64,000 nucleotides of DNA from Burkholderia lata. GTDB taxonomy: Bacteria > Pseudomonadota > Gammaproteobacteria > Burkholderiales > Burkholderiaceae. The stretch lies in contig NZ_CABVQK010000007.1 of the NCBI RefSeq assembly GCF_902499335.1, positions 62,001 to 126,000 on the forward strand. The letters are read 5' to 3'. Below are positions 47,040 through 55,586 of this stretch, one piece after another. The notes below the pieces were generated by a model that was given only the letters and a program-made list of their open reading frames with translations, had not been told where the DNA came from and searched no databases. The translations under genes were made by a program, and so were the position numbers. Each line of letters starts with the position of its first letter. Position 1 is the stretch's first letter.

Positions 47040-48461
47040 ATGAAAACGCTGTTCTTGCAGGCCCCTTCGTATGACGGCTTCGACGGCGGAGCCGGCTCGC
47101 GCTATCAGGCGAAGCGCGAAATCCGTTCCTTCTGGTATCCGACGTGGCTCGCGCAGCCGGCAGCGCTCGTGCCGGGCAGCCGCGTCGTCGACGCGCCGGC
47201 CGACGGCCTGTCGGTCGAGGAAACGCTGAAGATCGCCAACGACTACGATCTCGTGATCATCCACACGAGCACGCCGTCGTTCCCGACCGATGCGATGTTC
47301 GCGCAGGACCTGAAGAAGATGAAGCCGTCGATGCTGGTCGGCATGGTGGGCGCGAAGGTGATGGTCGATCCGCACAACTCGCTCACGGCGAGCGAGGCAA
47401 TCGACTTCGTGTGCCGCGAGGAATTCGACTACACCTGCAAGGAAATCGCCGAAGGCAAGCCGTTCCCGGAGATCAAGGGCTTGAGCTGGCGCGCGAAGGA
47501 CGGCTCGATCGAGCACAACGAAGCGCGTCCGATCCTCGAGAACATGGACGAACTGCCGTTCGTCGCGCCCGTCTACAAGCGCGACCTGAAGATCGACAAC
47601 TACTTCATCGGCTACCTCAACTATCCGTACGTATCGATCTACACGGGCCGCGGCTGCAAGTCGCGCTGCACGTTCTGCCTGTGGCCGCAGACGGTCAGCG
47701 GCCATCGCTACCGCACGCGCTCGGTCGAGAACGTGATCGCGGAAGCGAAGTGGATCCGCGACAACATGCCGGAAGTGAAGGAACTGATGTTCGACGACGA
47801 CACCTTCACCGACGACCTGCCGCGCGCTGAAGCCATCGCCATCGGCCTGGGCAAGCTCGGCATGACGTGGTCGTGCAACGCGAAGGCAAACGTGCCGTAC
47901 AAGACGCTCAAGGTCCTGAAGGAAAACGGCCTGCGCCTGCTGCTGGTCGGCTTCGAATCCGGCGACGACCAGATCCTCGTGAACATCAAGAAGGGCGTGC
48001 GCACCGATTTCGCGCGCCGCTTCAGCGCGGACTGCAAGAAGCTCGGCATCAAGATCCACGGCACCTTCATCCTCGGCCTGCCGGGCGAGACGCAGGAGAC
48101 CATCAAGAAGACGATCGAGTACGCGAAGGAAATCAATCCGCACACGATCCAGGTGTCGCTCGCCGCGCCGTATCCGGGCACGACGCTCTACAAGCAGGCC
48201 GTGGAAAACGGCTGGATGGAAGAGAACAAGACCATCAACCTGGTGAGCAAGGAAGGCGTGCAGCTCGCGGCGATCGGCTATGCGCACCTGTCGCGCGACG
48301 AGATCTATCACCATCTCGAGCAGTTCTATCGCCAGTTCTACTTCCGTCCGTCGAAGATCTGGGAGATCGTGCGCGAGATGCTGACGAGCTGGGACATGAT
48401 GAAGCGCCGCCTGCGCGAAGGCGTCGAGTTCTTCCGCTTCCTGCGCGCCCACGAGGCCTGA
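47040..48461 (+). CDS. hpnJ: Hopanoid radical SAM enzyme HpnJ
   Basis: A 473-residue B12-binding radical SAM protein. A Rossmann-like cobalamin domain covers about 1-150, and the [4Fe-4S] cluster motif is Cys206, Cys210 and Cys213 in GRGCKSRCTFC. HpnJ carries out ring contraction of the glucosamine head group to the cyclitol ether in bacteriohopanetetrol cyclitol ether synthesis. The ATG at 47040 follows GGAGCATTC and starts at the first strand; a codon at 47004 adds 12 residues. Its stop is three bases from hpnK. Confidence 0.93.
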   Translation: MKTLFLQAPSYDGFDGGAGSRYQAKREIRSFWYPTWLAQPAALVPGSRVVDAPADGLSVEETLKIANDYDLVIIHTSTPSFPTDAMFAQDLKKMKPSMLVGMVGAKVMVDPHNSLTASEAIDFVCREEFDYTCKEIAEGKPFPEIKGLSWRAKDGSIEHNEARPILENMDELPFVAPVYKRDLKIDNYFIGYLNYPYVSIYTGRGCKSRCTFCLWPQTVSGHRYRTRSVENVIAEAKWIRDNMPEVKELMFDDDTFTDDLPRAEAIAIGLGKLGMTWSCNAKANVPYKTLKVLKENGLRLLLVGFESGDDQILVNIKKGVRTDFARRFSADCKKLGIKIHGTFILGLPGETQETIKKTIEYAKEINPHTIQVSLAAPYPGTTLYKQAVENGWMEENKTINLVSKEGVQLAAIGYAHLSRDEIYHHLEQFYRQFYFRPSKIWEIVREMLTSWDMMKRRLREGVEFFRFLRAHEA

Positions 48462-48464
48462 TTC

Positions 48465-49349
48465 GTGGCGACGCAGCGGGCGGCGCGGGCGCTGATCTTC
48501 ACCGCGGACGACTTCGGGCTGCACCCGCGCGTCAACGCGGCGGTCGAGCGCGCACACCGCGACGGCGTGCTGAACGCCGCCAGCCTGATGGTCGGCGCGA
48601 GCGCCGCGCAGGATGCGATCGAGCGCGCGCGGCGGCTGCCGTCGCTCGCGGTCGGCCTGCATCTCGTCCTCGCGGACGGGCCGGCCACGCTGCCCGCGCA
48701 TGAGATTCCCGCGCTCGTCGGCCCCGACGGGCGCTTCGGCGATGCGATGGCGAAGGACGGCTGCCGCTTCTTCTTCCTGCCGCACGTGCGGGCGCAGCTG
48801 CGCCGTGAGATTCGCGCGCAGTTCGACGCGTTCGCGGCGAGCGGCCTGCCGCTCGACCACGTGAACGCGCACAAGCATTTCCACCTGCATCCGACCGTGC
48901 TGTCGATGATCATCGAGATCGGCCGCGACTACGGGCTGCGCGCGGTGCGGCTGCCGTACGAGACGAGCGCGCCCGCACTGCTCAAGCCGTGGATCGCGCT
49001 CGTGCGCGCGCGGCTCGACCGCGCGGGGCTCGCGCACAACGACTACGTGGTCGGGATCGAGCATACGGGCGCGATGGACGAGGCCGTGTTGCTCGACGCA
49101 ATTGCGAAGTTGCCGTCGGGCGTCGGCGAGATCTACTGCCATCCGGCCGAGGCCGGTGACGGCCCGATCACGCCGACGATGGCCGGCTACCGTCCGGTCG
49201 ACGAACTCGATGCGCTGCTGTCGCCGCGCGTCGCGGCCGCGCTGAAGGCCGCGGACGTCGCGACCGGCGGGTTTGCCGACGTGTTCGGCCAGCCCGCGGC
49301 ACGGCGCGGCGCGCACGCGTCGCGCGCACCGGGAGCGCAGCCATCATGA
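48465..49349 (+). CDS. hpnK: Hopanoid deacetylase HpnK
   Basis: A 294-residue YdjC/ChbG-like deacetylase starting at GTG. The metal-binding residues are in FTADDFGLHPRVN and HVNAHKHFHLHP. HpnK removes the acetyl group from the N-acetylglucosamine added by HpnI, giving bacteriohopanetetrol glucosamine, the substrate of HpnJ. It begins four bases after the hpnJ stop and overlaps hpnL by four bases (ATGA), so the cluster is translationally coupled. Confidence 0.92.
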   Translation: MATQRAARALIFTADDFGLHPRVNAAVERAHRDGVLNAASLMVGASAAQDAIERARRLPSLAVGLHLVLADGPATLPAHEIPALVGPDGRFGDAMAKDGCRFFFLPHVRAQLRREIRAQFDAFAASGLPLDHVNAHKHFHLHPTVLSMIIEIGRDYGLRAVRLPYETSAPALLKPWIALVRARLDRAGLAHNDYVVGIEHTGAMDEAVLLDAIAKLPSGVGEIYCHPAEAGDGPITPTMAGYRPVDELDALLSPRVAAALKAADVATGGFADVFGQPAARRGAHASRAPGAQPS

Positions 49350-50389
49350 TGAAGTGGATCAAGTGGCTCGGCTGGCCGCTCGGCATCGGCATCCTGCTCG
49401 CGCTGGGGCTGCACGAGGGCGTCGGCGACGTGACGCAGATGCTCGCGCGCGCCGGCTATGCGCTGCTGTGGCTCGTGCCGTTCCATGCGCTGCCGCTGCT
49501 GCTCGACGCGTACGCGTGGCACCTGCTGCTCGACAAGCGCTCGTCGTTGCCATTCCTGTGGTGGATCGCGACCGTGCGCGAGGCCGTGAACCGGCTGCTG
49601 CCGGTGGTCGGGATCGGCGGCGAGATCGTCGGCATCCGCCTCGCGCGCTGGCAGGTGCCCGACGCGAGCGGCGTGACAGCATCGGTGATCGTCGAGTTGC
49701 TCGTGACGATCGTCGTTCAGTATGCGTTCGCCGCGCTCGGCCTCGTGCTGCTGCTTGCGACGACGGACAGCATGGGCGGCGGCACGATCGGTCTCGCGCT
49801 GCTGCTCACGCTGCCGCTGCCGGTGCTCGGCGTCGTGCTGATGCGCCGCGGCGGGATCTTCCATGCGATCGAGCGTTTCGCGGGCCGCCTGCTCGGCGAT
49901 TCGCACCGGCTGCTGCAGGGCGTCGACGGCAAGCGGCTCGATGCCGACATCGATGGGCTGATGTCGCGCACGGGCCTGCTGTTCAGCGCGTTCTTCTGGC
50001 AGCTGGCCGGCTATGTGCTCGGTGCGCTCGAGATCTACTGGGCGCTCGCGCTGCTCGGCCATCCGGTGTCGATCGGTGGTGCGATCGCGATCGAGGCGAT
50101 GGCGCAGGCCGTGCGCCATGCGGCGTTCATGGTGCCGGGCGGCCTCGGCGTGCAGGAGGCGACCGTCGTGCTGCTCGCGCAGATGTTCGGCGTCGATCGC
50201 GAGACGGCGCTGTCGCTCGCGCTGGTCAAGCGTGGCCGCGAGGTGCTGTTCGGCTGCCTGGCGCTCGGTTCGTGGCAGCTGGCCGAACTCGTGCGCACGC
50301 GGCGGCGCATCGGTGCGCCGCCGGCCGTGCCGCGCGCGCCGCAAGCGGCGAGCCGCGTGGCCGACACTGAAACCGAAACGATGCATTGA
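49346..50389 (+). CDS. hpnL: Hopanoid-associated membrane protein HpnL
   Basis: A 347-residue membrane protein of the lysylphosphatidylglycerol synthase transmembrane family (also called HpnL in hopanoid clusters). It has about eight hydrophobic segments and the conserved VNRLLPVVGIGGEIVGIRLAR and FMVPGGLGVQEATVVLLAQ regions. It may move or flip a hopanoid or lipid in the envelope, but its activity is not established. It overlaps hpnK by four bases and is followed by a strong hairpin terminator. Confidence 0.88.
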   Translation: MMKWIKWLGWPLGIGILLALGLHEGVGDVTQMLARAGYALLWLVPFHALPLLLDAYAWHLLLDKRSSLPFLWWIATVREAVNRLLPVVGIGGEIVGIRLARWQVPDASGVTASVIVELLVTIVVQYAFAALGLVLLLATTDSMGGGTIGLALLLTLPLPVLGVVLMRRGGIFHAIERFAGRLLGDSHRLLQGVDGKRLDADIDGLMSRTGLLFSAFFWQLAGYVLGALEIYWALALLGHPVSIGGAIAIEAMAQAVRHAAFMVPGGLGVQEATVVLLAQMFGVDRETALSLALVKRGREVLFGCLALGSWQLAELVRTRRRIGAPPAVPRAPQAASRVADTETETMH

Positions 50390-50392
50390 ATA

Positions 50393-50424
50393 CGAGACGG
50401 GCCGCGCGCCCGTCTCGCGCTTTT
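50393..50424 (+). terminator. Terminator of the hpn cluster
   Basis: CGAGACGGGC and GCCCGTCTCG form a perfect 10-base stem with a CGCGC loop, followed by CGCTTTT, right after hpnL. Confidence 0.85.
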
Positions 50425-50476
50425 GGCGTCGCACGGGTATCCTTGCCGCGTGTTTTCTCGACGCGCATTTCTTCCG

Positions 50477-51034
50477 ATGAATTTCCGTTTCCGGCTGCTT
50501 CCCGTGACGATGCTGGCCGCCGCGCTGGCGCTGACCGGCTGCGACGACAAGCAAGGCAACCTCGACGTGCAACGTATCAGGGACTTCTTCAACGCGATCA
50601 AGCCCGCGCCGCTGCTGCTGAAGGGGCTGAAGGTCGGCGAATCGACCGAGGCCGACGTGCGCGGCACGATGGGCAAGCCCGAGACCGAGCGCGACTTCAC
50701 CGACGGTTCGAAGCGGCTCGAATACCCGCGCGGCCCGATGGGCAACCAGACGTGGTTCGTCGATCTCGATGCGAACGGCCGCTACACGGGCGCGACGCAG
50801 GTGCTGACCGCCGAGAATTTCGCGAAGGTGCGCCCGGGGATGAACGAGGACGAGGTGCGGCGCCTGCTCGGCAAGCCCGGCGACATCGCGCAGTATCCGC
50901 TCAAGCCCGAGATAGTCTGGAGCTGGCGCTGGCTCGAGGACGGCGTCAACACCGACGCGTTCTTCAACGTCCATTTCGGCCCGGACGGGCTTGTCTATAC
51001 GACTTCGCGCTCCGACATCCTGAAGGGGCGGTAA
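50477..51034 (+). CDS. Lipoprotein with two BamE/SmpA-like repeats
   Basis: A 185-residue lipoprotein with lipobox ALTGC (Cys22). The body holds two copies of the short BamE/SmpA-type motif: LKVGESTEADVRGTMGKPE (about 51-69) and VRPGMNEDEVRRLLGKPGD (about 120-138), each followed by a beta strand rich in aromatic residues. BamE assists outer-membrane protein insertion, but duplicated versions are separate lipoproteins of unknown role. It is unlinked to other bam genes. A hairpin terminator follows at 51.09 kb. Confidence 0.83.
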   Translation: MNFRFRLLPVTMLAAALALTGCDDKQGNLDVQRIRDFFNAIKPAPLLLKGLKVGESTEADVRGTMGKPETERDFTDGSKRLEYPRGPMGNQTWFVDLDANGRYTGATQVLTAENFAKVRPGMNEDEVRRLLGKPGDIAQYPLKPEIVWSWRWLEDGVNTDAFFNVHFGPDGLVYTTSRSDILKGR

Positions 51035-51090
51035 GCACAGCCGCAACCGTCTTCGGCGCTATATCGAAAAAGCGACCGGAAAATTGCAAA

Positions 51091-51141
51091 AAGTCCGCTT
51101 CCCTGCCGGTTATCCGGTTGTCAGGGAGCGGCTTTTTTCCT
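51091..51141 (+). terminator. Terminator after the lipoprotein gene
   Basis: CCGCTTCCCTG and CAGGGAGCGG pair with one bulge across a 16-base loop, and TTTTTT follows. It also separates the lipoprotein from the arginine transport operon. Confidence 0.8.
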
Positions 51142-51183
51142 TTTGAAACAGCGATGTAGGCCATAGTTGCAAATGGCGAAACG

Positions 51184-51204
51184 GATTGCTGCGACGCAGC
51201 AATC
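51184..51204. promoter_or_regulatory. Perfect 9-base inverted repeat upstream of the transport operon
   Basis: GATTGCTGC-GAC-GCAGCAATC is a perfect 9-base palindrome with a 3-base centre, 107 bases before the GTG start of the first permease. It could be a regulator binding site. It does not match the ArgR half-site pattern seen upstream of astC. Confidence 0.5.
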
Positions 51205-51310
51205 ACGGGCAAGGTGATTTGAGACAATCAATTTCGCTTGCGACTATCCGCGTCAGCCCGGCGCGGGACAGGCATACGCGTCGGCATCCATTCCAACTCT
51301 GGAGACGCGC

Positions 51311-52000
51311 GTGTTCCTTTACGGCTTTGGTCCTGTCCTCTGGGCCGGCACCGTGCAGACCATCGAGCTGTCGGTGCTGTCGCTCGCCACTGCGGTGGCG
51401 CTGGGGCTGATCGGCGCGGTGGCGAAGCTGTCGCACAACCGGGTGCTGCGAGCGATCGCGACCGGTTATACGACGCTGATCCGCTCGGTGCCCGATCTCG
51501 TCCTGATGCTGCTGCTGTTCTACAGCATCCAGATCTGGCTGAACCAGTTCACCGACTTCGTCGGCTGGGACCAGATCGACATCGACCCGTTCGTGGCCGG
51601 CGTGCTGACGCTCGGCTTCATCTACGGCGCGTACTTCACCGAGACGTTCCGCGGTGCGTTCCTGTCGGTGCCGCGCGGCCAGCTCGAGGCCGGCGCGGCT
51701 TACGGGATGAGCGGGATGCGCGTGTTCGTCCGGATCATGTTTCCGCAGATGATGCGCTTTGCGCTGCCCGGGATCGGGAACAACTGGCAGGTGCTCGTGA
51801 AGGCCACCGCGCTGGTATCGATCATCGGCCTCGCGGACGTCGTGAAGGCCGCGCAGGACGCCGGCAAGAGCACGTTCAACATGTTCTTCTTCATCCTCGT
51901 CGCGGCGCTGATCTATCTCGCGATCACGACCGTTTCCAACCTCGTGCTGATCCAGCTCGAGAAGCGTTATTCCATGGGCGTGCGGCACGCAGATCTATGA
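51311..52000 (+). CDS. aotQ: Basic amino-acid ABC transporter permease (AotQ/HisQ type)
   Basis: A 229-residue inner-membrane permease with five or so helices and the family EAA loop near EAGAAYGMSGMRVFVRIMFPQMMR (about 126-149). It imports arginine and ornithine (or histidine/lysine) together with the adjacent AotM/HisM permease, the AotP/HisP ATPase and a periplasmic binding protein. The GTG at 51311 follows GGAGACGCG. It overlaps the next permease by four bases (ATGA). The binding-protein gene is not upstream, as in the aotJQMOP operon of Pseudomonas, but at 63.2 kb. Confidence 0.9.
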   Translation: MFLYGFGPVLWAGTVQTIELSVLSLATAVALGLIGAVAKLSHNRVLRAIATGYTTLIRSVPDLVLMLLLFYSIQIWLNQFTDFVGWDQIDIDPFVAGVLTLGFIYGAYFTETFRGAFLSVPRGQLEAGAAYGMSGMRVFVRIMFPQMMRFALPGIGNNWQVLVKATALVSIIGLADVVKAAQDAGKSTFNMFFFILVAALIYLAITTVSNLVLIQLEKRYSMGVRHADL

Positions 52001-52710
52001 TCGAAATTCTCCAGGAATTCGGCCAGGCGTTCCTTTACTGGGACGGCCAGCGCCTCTCCGGCCTCGCGGTGACGTTGTGGCTGCTCGTCGCGTCGATTTC
52101 GCTCGGCTTCGTGTGCGCGGTGCCGCTCGCAGTTGCGCGCGTATCGAAGAACAAGTGGGTGTCGACACCGGTGCGGTTCTACACGTACGTGTTCCGCGGC
52201 ACGCCGCTCTACGTGCAGTTGCTGCTGCTGTACACGGGCATGTACAGCCTCGAGTTCGTGCGTTCGCATTCGCTGCTCGACGCGTTCTTCCGTAGCGGTT
52301 TCAACTGCGCGATTCTCGCGTTCGCGCTGAACACCTGCGCGTACACGACCGAGATCTTCGCGGGTGCGATCCGCGCGATTCCGCACGGTGAAGTGGAGGC
52401 TGCGCGGGCGTACGGGATGTCGCCGTTCACGATGTACCGCCGCGTGATCCTGCCGTCGGCGCTGCGCCGCGCGCTGCCGCTGTACAGCAACGAGGTGATC
52501 CTGATGCTGCACGCGACGACCGTCGCATTCACGGCGACCGTGCCGGACATCTTGAAGGTCGCGCGCGACGCGAATTCCGCGACCTACATGGCGTTCCAGT
52601 CGTTCGGAATCGCCGCGCTGATCTATCTTGCGGTATCGTTCGCACTCGTCGCGGCGTTTCGCCGCGCGGAGCGCCACTGGCTTGCGTATCTCGCGGCCGC
52701 CCGTCATTGA
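51997..52710 (+). CDS. aotM: Basic amino-acid ABC transporter permease (AotM/HisM type)
   Basis: A 237-residue permease with the conserved [33 protein letters not shown] loop, read as separate segments around residues 128-157, and several membrane helices. It forms the heterodimeric channel with AotQ. The ATG at 51997 overlaps the upstream stop codon. It ends 20 bases before the ATPase gene, so the three transport genes are one operon. Confidence 0.9.
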   Translation: MIEILQEFGQAFLYWDGQRLSGLAVTLWLLVASISLGFVCAVPLAVARVSKNKWVSTPVRFYTYVFRGTPLYVQLLLLYTGMYSLEFVRSHSLLDAFFRSGFNCAILAFALNTCAYTTEIFAGAIRAIPHGEVEAARAYGMSPFTMYRRVILPSALRRALPLYSNEVILMLHATTVAFTATVPDILKVARDANSATYMAFQSFGIAALIYLAVSFALVAAFRRAERHWLAYLAAARH

Positions 52711-52730
52711 ATCACTTCGAGGAGAGCCAG

Positions 52731-53525
52731 TTGGCCGAGATCACTCAAACGAGCGCAGCCGCCAAGCTTGCGGCGCTCGACATCCACAAGCGCTACGGTG
52801 ACAACGAAGTGCTCAAGGGCGTATCGCTGAACGCGAAGGCCGGCGACGTCATCAGCATCATCGGTGCGAGCGGCTCGGGCAAGAGCACGTTCCTGCGCTG
52901 CATCAATTTTCTCGAGCGGCCGAATGCGGGGCAGATCGTCGTCGACGGCGAGGCCGTGCGCACGAAGACCGACCGTGCCGGTGCGCTTGAAGTTGCCGAT
53001 CACAAGCAGCTGCAGCGCATCCGCACGAAGCTTGCGATGGTGTTCCAGCACTTCAACCTCTGGGCGCACATGAACGTGCTCGAGAACGTGATGGAAGCGC
53101 CGTTGCACGTGCTCGGCATTTCGAAGAAGGAAGCCGAGGAGCGTGCGCGCGAATACCTGGAGAAGGTCGGCCTCGCGCCGCGCGTCGAGAAGCAGTATCC
53201 GTCGCACCTGTCGGGCGGCCAGCAGCAGCGCGTGGCGATTGCACGCGCGCTGGCGATGCATCCGGACGTGATGCTGTTCGACGAGCCGACGTCGGCGCTC
53301 GACCCGGAGCTGGTGGGCGAAGTGCTGAAGGTGATGCAGAAGCTGGCCGAGGAAGGTCGCACGATGATCGTCGTCACGCACGAAATGGGTTTTGCCCGTA
53401 ACGTGTCGAACCACGTGATGTTCCTGCATCAGGGGCGGACCGAGGAAGAGGGCGATCCGAAGGAAGTGCTGGTACGTCCGCAGAGCGAGCGGCTGAAGCA
53501 GTTCCTGTCGGGCAGTCTCAAGTAA
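52731..53525 (+). CDS. aotP: Basic amino-acid ABC transporter ATPase (AotP/HisP type)
   Basis: A 264-residue ABC ATPase. Walker A is GASGSGKST (about 45-53), the signature [15 protein letters not shown] lies near 161-175, and Walker B is [14 protein letters not shown]. It drives the AotQ/AotM permease. The start is TTG at 52731, chosen because GAGGAG at 52719-52724 is well placed and the sequence [22 protein letters not shown] is family-like; an upstream TTG at 52707 overlaps aotM but adds an unconserved segment. It lies in one operon with the permeases and the argR regulator. Confidence 0.92.
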   Translation: MAEITQTSAAAKLAALDIHKRYGDNEVLKGVSLNAKAGDVISIIGASGSGKSTFLRCINFLERPNAGQIVVDGEAVRTKTDRAGALEVADHKQLQRIRTKLAMVFQHFNLWAHMNVLENVMEAPLHVLGISKKEAEERAREYLEKVGLAPRVEKQYPSHLSGGQQQRVAIARALAMHPDVMLFDEPTSALDPELVGEVLKVMQKLAEEGRTMIVVTHEMGFARNVSNHVMFLHQGRTEEEGDPKEVLVRPQSERLKQFLSGSLK

Positions 53526-53547
53526 CGCGACAGGACAGGTTTCAACC

Positions 53548-54591
53548 GTGGTACCGGTGTCTCGTCCCGCAGGCGCCACCCGCACGACGCAGGTGGCGAT
53601 CGTTGCATTGCCGCCCGTGTCGATGTCGGGCGTGGGTCCGATCGTCGATGCGCTGAATCTCGCGAACGAAATCGACGGGCGGCTGCTGTATCGCTGGCAG
53701 GTGTGTTCGTGGGACGGGCGGCCCGTGCCGCTCGCCGGCGGCGCGCACTGGCATGCCGATGCGGCGTTCAACGATGCGATCGCGTGTGACTGGGTGATCG
53801 TCGTGTCCGAGCGGTTTCAGCAGTTTGCCGACTATCGGTTGTTTCTCGCGAGTCTCGCGAGGGTGGGGCAGCGGACGCCGATCGTCACGGGCATTCACCA
53901 CGGCGTGTGGTGGCTCGCGATGGCCGGGCAGCTTTCCGGGTATCGCGTGAGCGTGAACTGGGAGACGTATCAGCAGTTCGCCGAACAGTTCGAGCGGTCG
54001 ATCGTCACGCAGCAGATCTTCGAGATCGATCGGGATCGGGCTACCTGTGCGGGTGGGCAGGCTACTGTTGACTTCATGCTGGCCATGATTGGCCGGGAAC
54101 ATGGGCCTGACCTCGCGGAGAGGATCGCCGATGCGCTTGGGGCCGGGACGTTGCGGAGTGGCGAGGAACGGCAGCGGATTCCTTTCGTTACTGCGCCGGG
54201 CGAGCGGCATCCTCGGTTGAATGATGCTTTGCTGTTGATGGAAGCGAATGTCGAGGATCCGTTGACCACCGATGAGATCGCCGAGCTCGTTGGCGTTTCA
54301 CGCCGGCAACTGGAGCGGCTCTTTCGACAGTATCTCGGGGCGATGCCCTCCAAGTATTACCTCAATCTCCGGTTGCTCAAGGCTCGCACTCAGTTGCAGC
54401 GGACCAGCAAGTCGGTTGTTCAAGTCAGTCTCGCCTGTGGGTTTTCTTCTGCCGCGCATTTTTCTAATGCGTACCGCGAAAGGTTTGGGGTGACGCCTCG
54501 GGAGGATCGGCGAGCCTGGCTCGAGAAGCAGACTGGCGGCGGCGGGGAGCCTCGGGGGGGCGCGCTTGTTGAGCGCGGTGCTAAGGATTGA
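53548..54591 (+). CDS. argR: ArgR-type AraC/GlxA regulator of arginine catabolism
   Basis: A 347-residue regulator with an N-terminal GATase1-like domain (residues 15-190) and a C-terminal AraC DNA-binding domain with helix-turn-helix units at about 240-262 and 289-312 (SVVQVSLACGFSSAAHFSNAYRERFG). The elbow where glutamine amidotransferases have a Cys is TGIHHGVWW, so it is not catalytic. In Pseudomonas aeruginosa ArgR lies at the end of the aot transport operon and activates aru genes; here too it follows aotQMP and precedes astC. Residues from about 160 on use T-ending codons more often than neighbours. Confidence 0.9.
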   Translation: MVPVSRPAGATRTTQVAIVALPPVSMSGVGPIVDALNLANEIDGRLLYRWQVCSWDGRPVPLAGGAHWHADAAFNDAIACDWVIVVSERFQQFADYRLFLASLARVGQRTPIVTGIHHGVWWLAMAGQLSGYRVSVNWETYQQFAEQFERSIVTQQIFEIDRDRATCAGGQATVDFMLAMIGREHGPDLAERIADALGAGTLRSGEERQRIPFVTAPGERHPRLNDALLLMEANVEDPLTTDEIAELVGVSRRQLERLFRQYLGAMPSKYYLNLRLLKARTQLQRTSKSVVQVSLACGFSSAAHFSNAYRERFGVTPREDRRAWLEKQTGGGGEPRGGALVERGAKD

Positions 54592-54617
54592 TTTTGGTTT
54601 TGGTTTTGTTTTTGGGT

Positions 54618-54903
54618 GGTTCGCTCGCGTTTGGCGTGAAGCACCCGTGATCTTGTCGGTCTATTAGCGTCGCCCCTGCGCGGGGCAGCGGTTACTTTTC
54701 TTTGTCTTGCCAAAGAAAAGTAACCAAAAGAAAGGCGCCCGGATAACGCATGACCTCCCGGTGCCATGGTCGTCAGAGTGGTTCGCACCTAAGTGTCCGC
54801 GCCAGTCACGAACACGGAGTGGTTCGAGCAATGGTTCTGACACCTCCCACTACCCAACAGAGCGGTATACCGCCCGCCAGCTCCATCCTCGCTACGCTCG
54901 GCT
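54618..54903 (+). repeat. Left arm of large inverted repeat
   Basis: It is complementary to 55172-55456 over about 286 bases, with roughly one mismatch per 15 to 20 bases, separated by a 268-base centre. It contains a perfect 15-base hairpin GGTTACTTTTCTTTG / CAAAGAAAAGTAACC at 54690-54725. Confidence 0.9.
54690..54725. repeat. 15-base hairpin repeat, left copy
   Basis: GGTTACTTTTCTTTG pairs perfectly with CAAAGAAAAGTAACC around TCTTGC. It is AT-rich against a GC-rich background and is mirrored at 55349-55384. Confidence 0.9.
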
Positions 54904-55171
54904 GCAAGGTACTTCACTTCGCATCGCATGCGCTCACGTGCTTCTGGCGGCGCCGCATCAGCAAACCACGCAACCCTCTTTACTCACACCATTCGTACCT
55001 ATCGGACTGCTTGCCATCGGTGAGTGCTTGATAACGTCGTGAGTGCGTGAGTGCTGCGGCCCTTTTTCGTTGGGAATGAGGGCACGCCTTGATTTTCAGA
55101 ATTCGGGGTGCTTGCCCGTGATTTCTCGAACTGATTGACCGCAAGTGTTACTGGAGGGGGTGTCCCTGTCG

Positions 55172-55456
55172 GCCGAGCGAAGCGAGGGCGGAGCTAGCGG
55201 GCGGTATACCGCTCTGGTGGGTAGTGGGGGGTGTCAGAACCATTGCTCGAACCACTCCGCGTTCCTGACTGGCGCGGACACTTAGGTGCGAACCACTCTG
55301 ACGACCATGGCACCGGGAGGTCATGCGTTATCCGGGCGCCTTTCTTTTGGTTACTTTTCTTTGGCAAGACAAAGAAAAGTAACCGCTGCCCCGCGCAGGG
55401 GCGACGCTAATAGACCGACAAGACCACGGGTGCTTCACGCCAAACGCAAGCGAACC
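55172..55456 (-). repeat. Right arm of large inverted repeat
   Basis: The reverse complement of the left arm, with the matching hairpin at 55349-55384. The hairpin GGTTACTTTTCTTTG..CAAAGAAAAGTAACC resembles a dispersed Burkholderia repeat I know from memory. Confidence 0.9.
55349..55384. repeat. 15-base hairpin repeat, right copy
   Basis: The same 15-base stem around GCAAGA. Together with the left copy it shows that the dispersed hairpin repeat is embedded in each arm of the large inverted repeat. Confidence 0.9.
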
Positions 55457-55546
55457 TCAAAAAAGCCCCAAAATACCGACACCCAACCAAGAACCACCCG
55501 CCCGAGAGGGCAAAAACAAAGCGCACTATCCGCTTCCGATAGAACC

Positions 55547-55586
55547 CGTCGCAATTCCGCAAGACGCTTGCGTCGCCCTTACCTAA
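55547..55586 (+). promoter_or_regulatory. Two ArgR-like half-sites upstream of astC
   Basis: CGTCGC-N8-AA occurs at 55547-55562 and again at 55571-55586, both one mismatch from the Pseudomonas ArgR half-site TGTCGC-N8-AA. The half-sites are direct repeats 24 bases apart; 21 is the published spacing as I recall it. They lie 45 to 84 bases before the astC start. Confidence 0.5.

Noticed and set aside
51177..51245. GCGAC-containing elements upstream of aotQ as ArgR half-sites
   Set aside because: None has the TT at the required distance (N8), and their spacing is irregular. The upstream palindrome is a different pattern.
54707..55042. Frames inside the large inverted repeat, similar on both strands
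   Set aside because: They are the same repeat arm read in two directions and contain no conserved domain.
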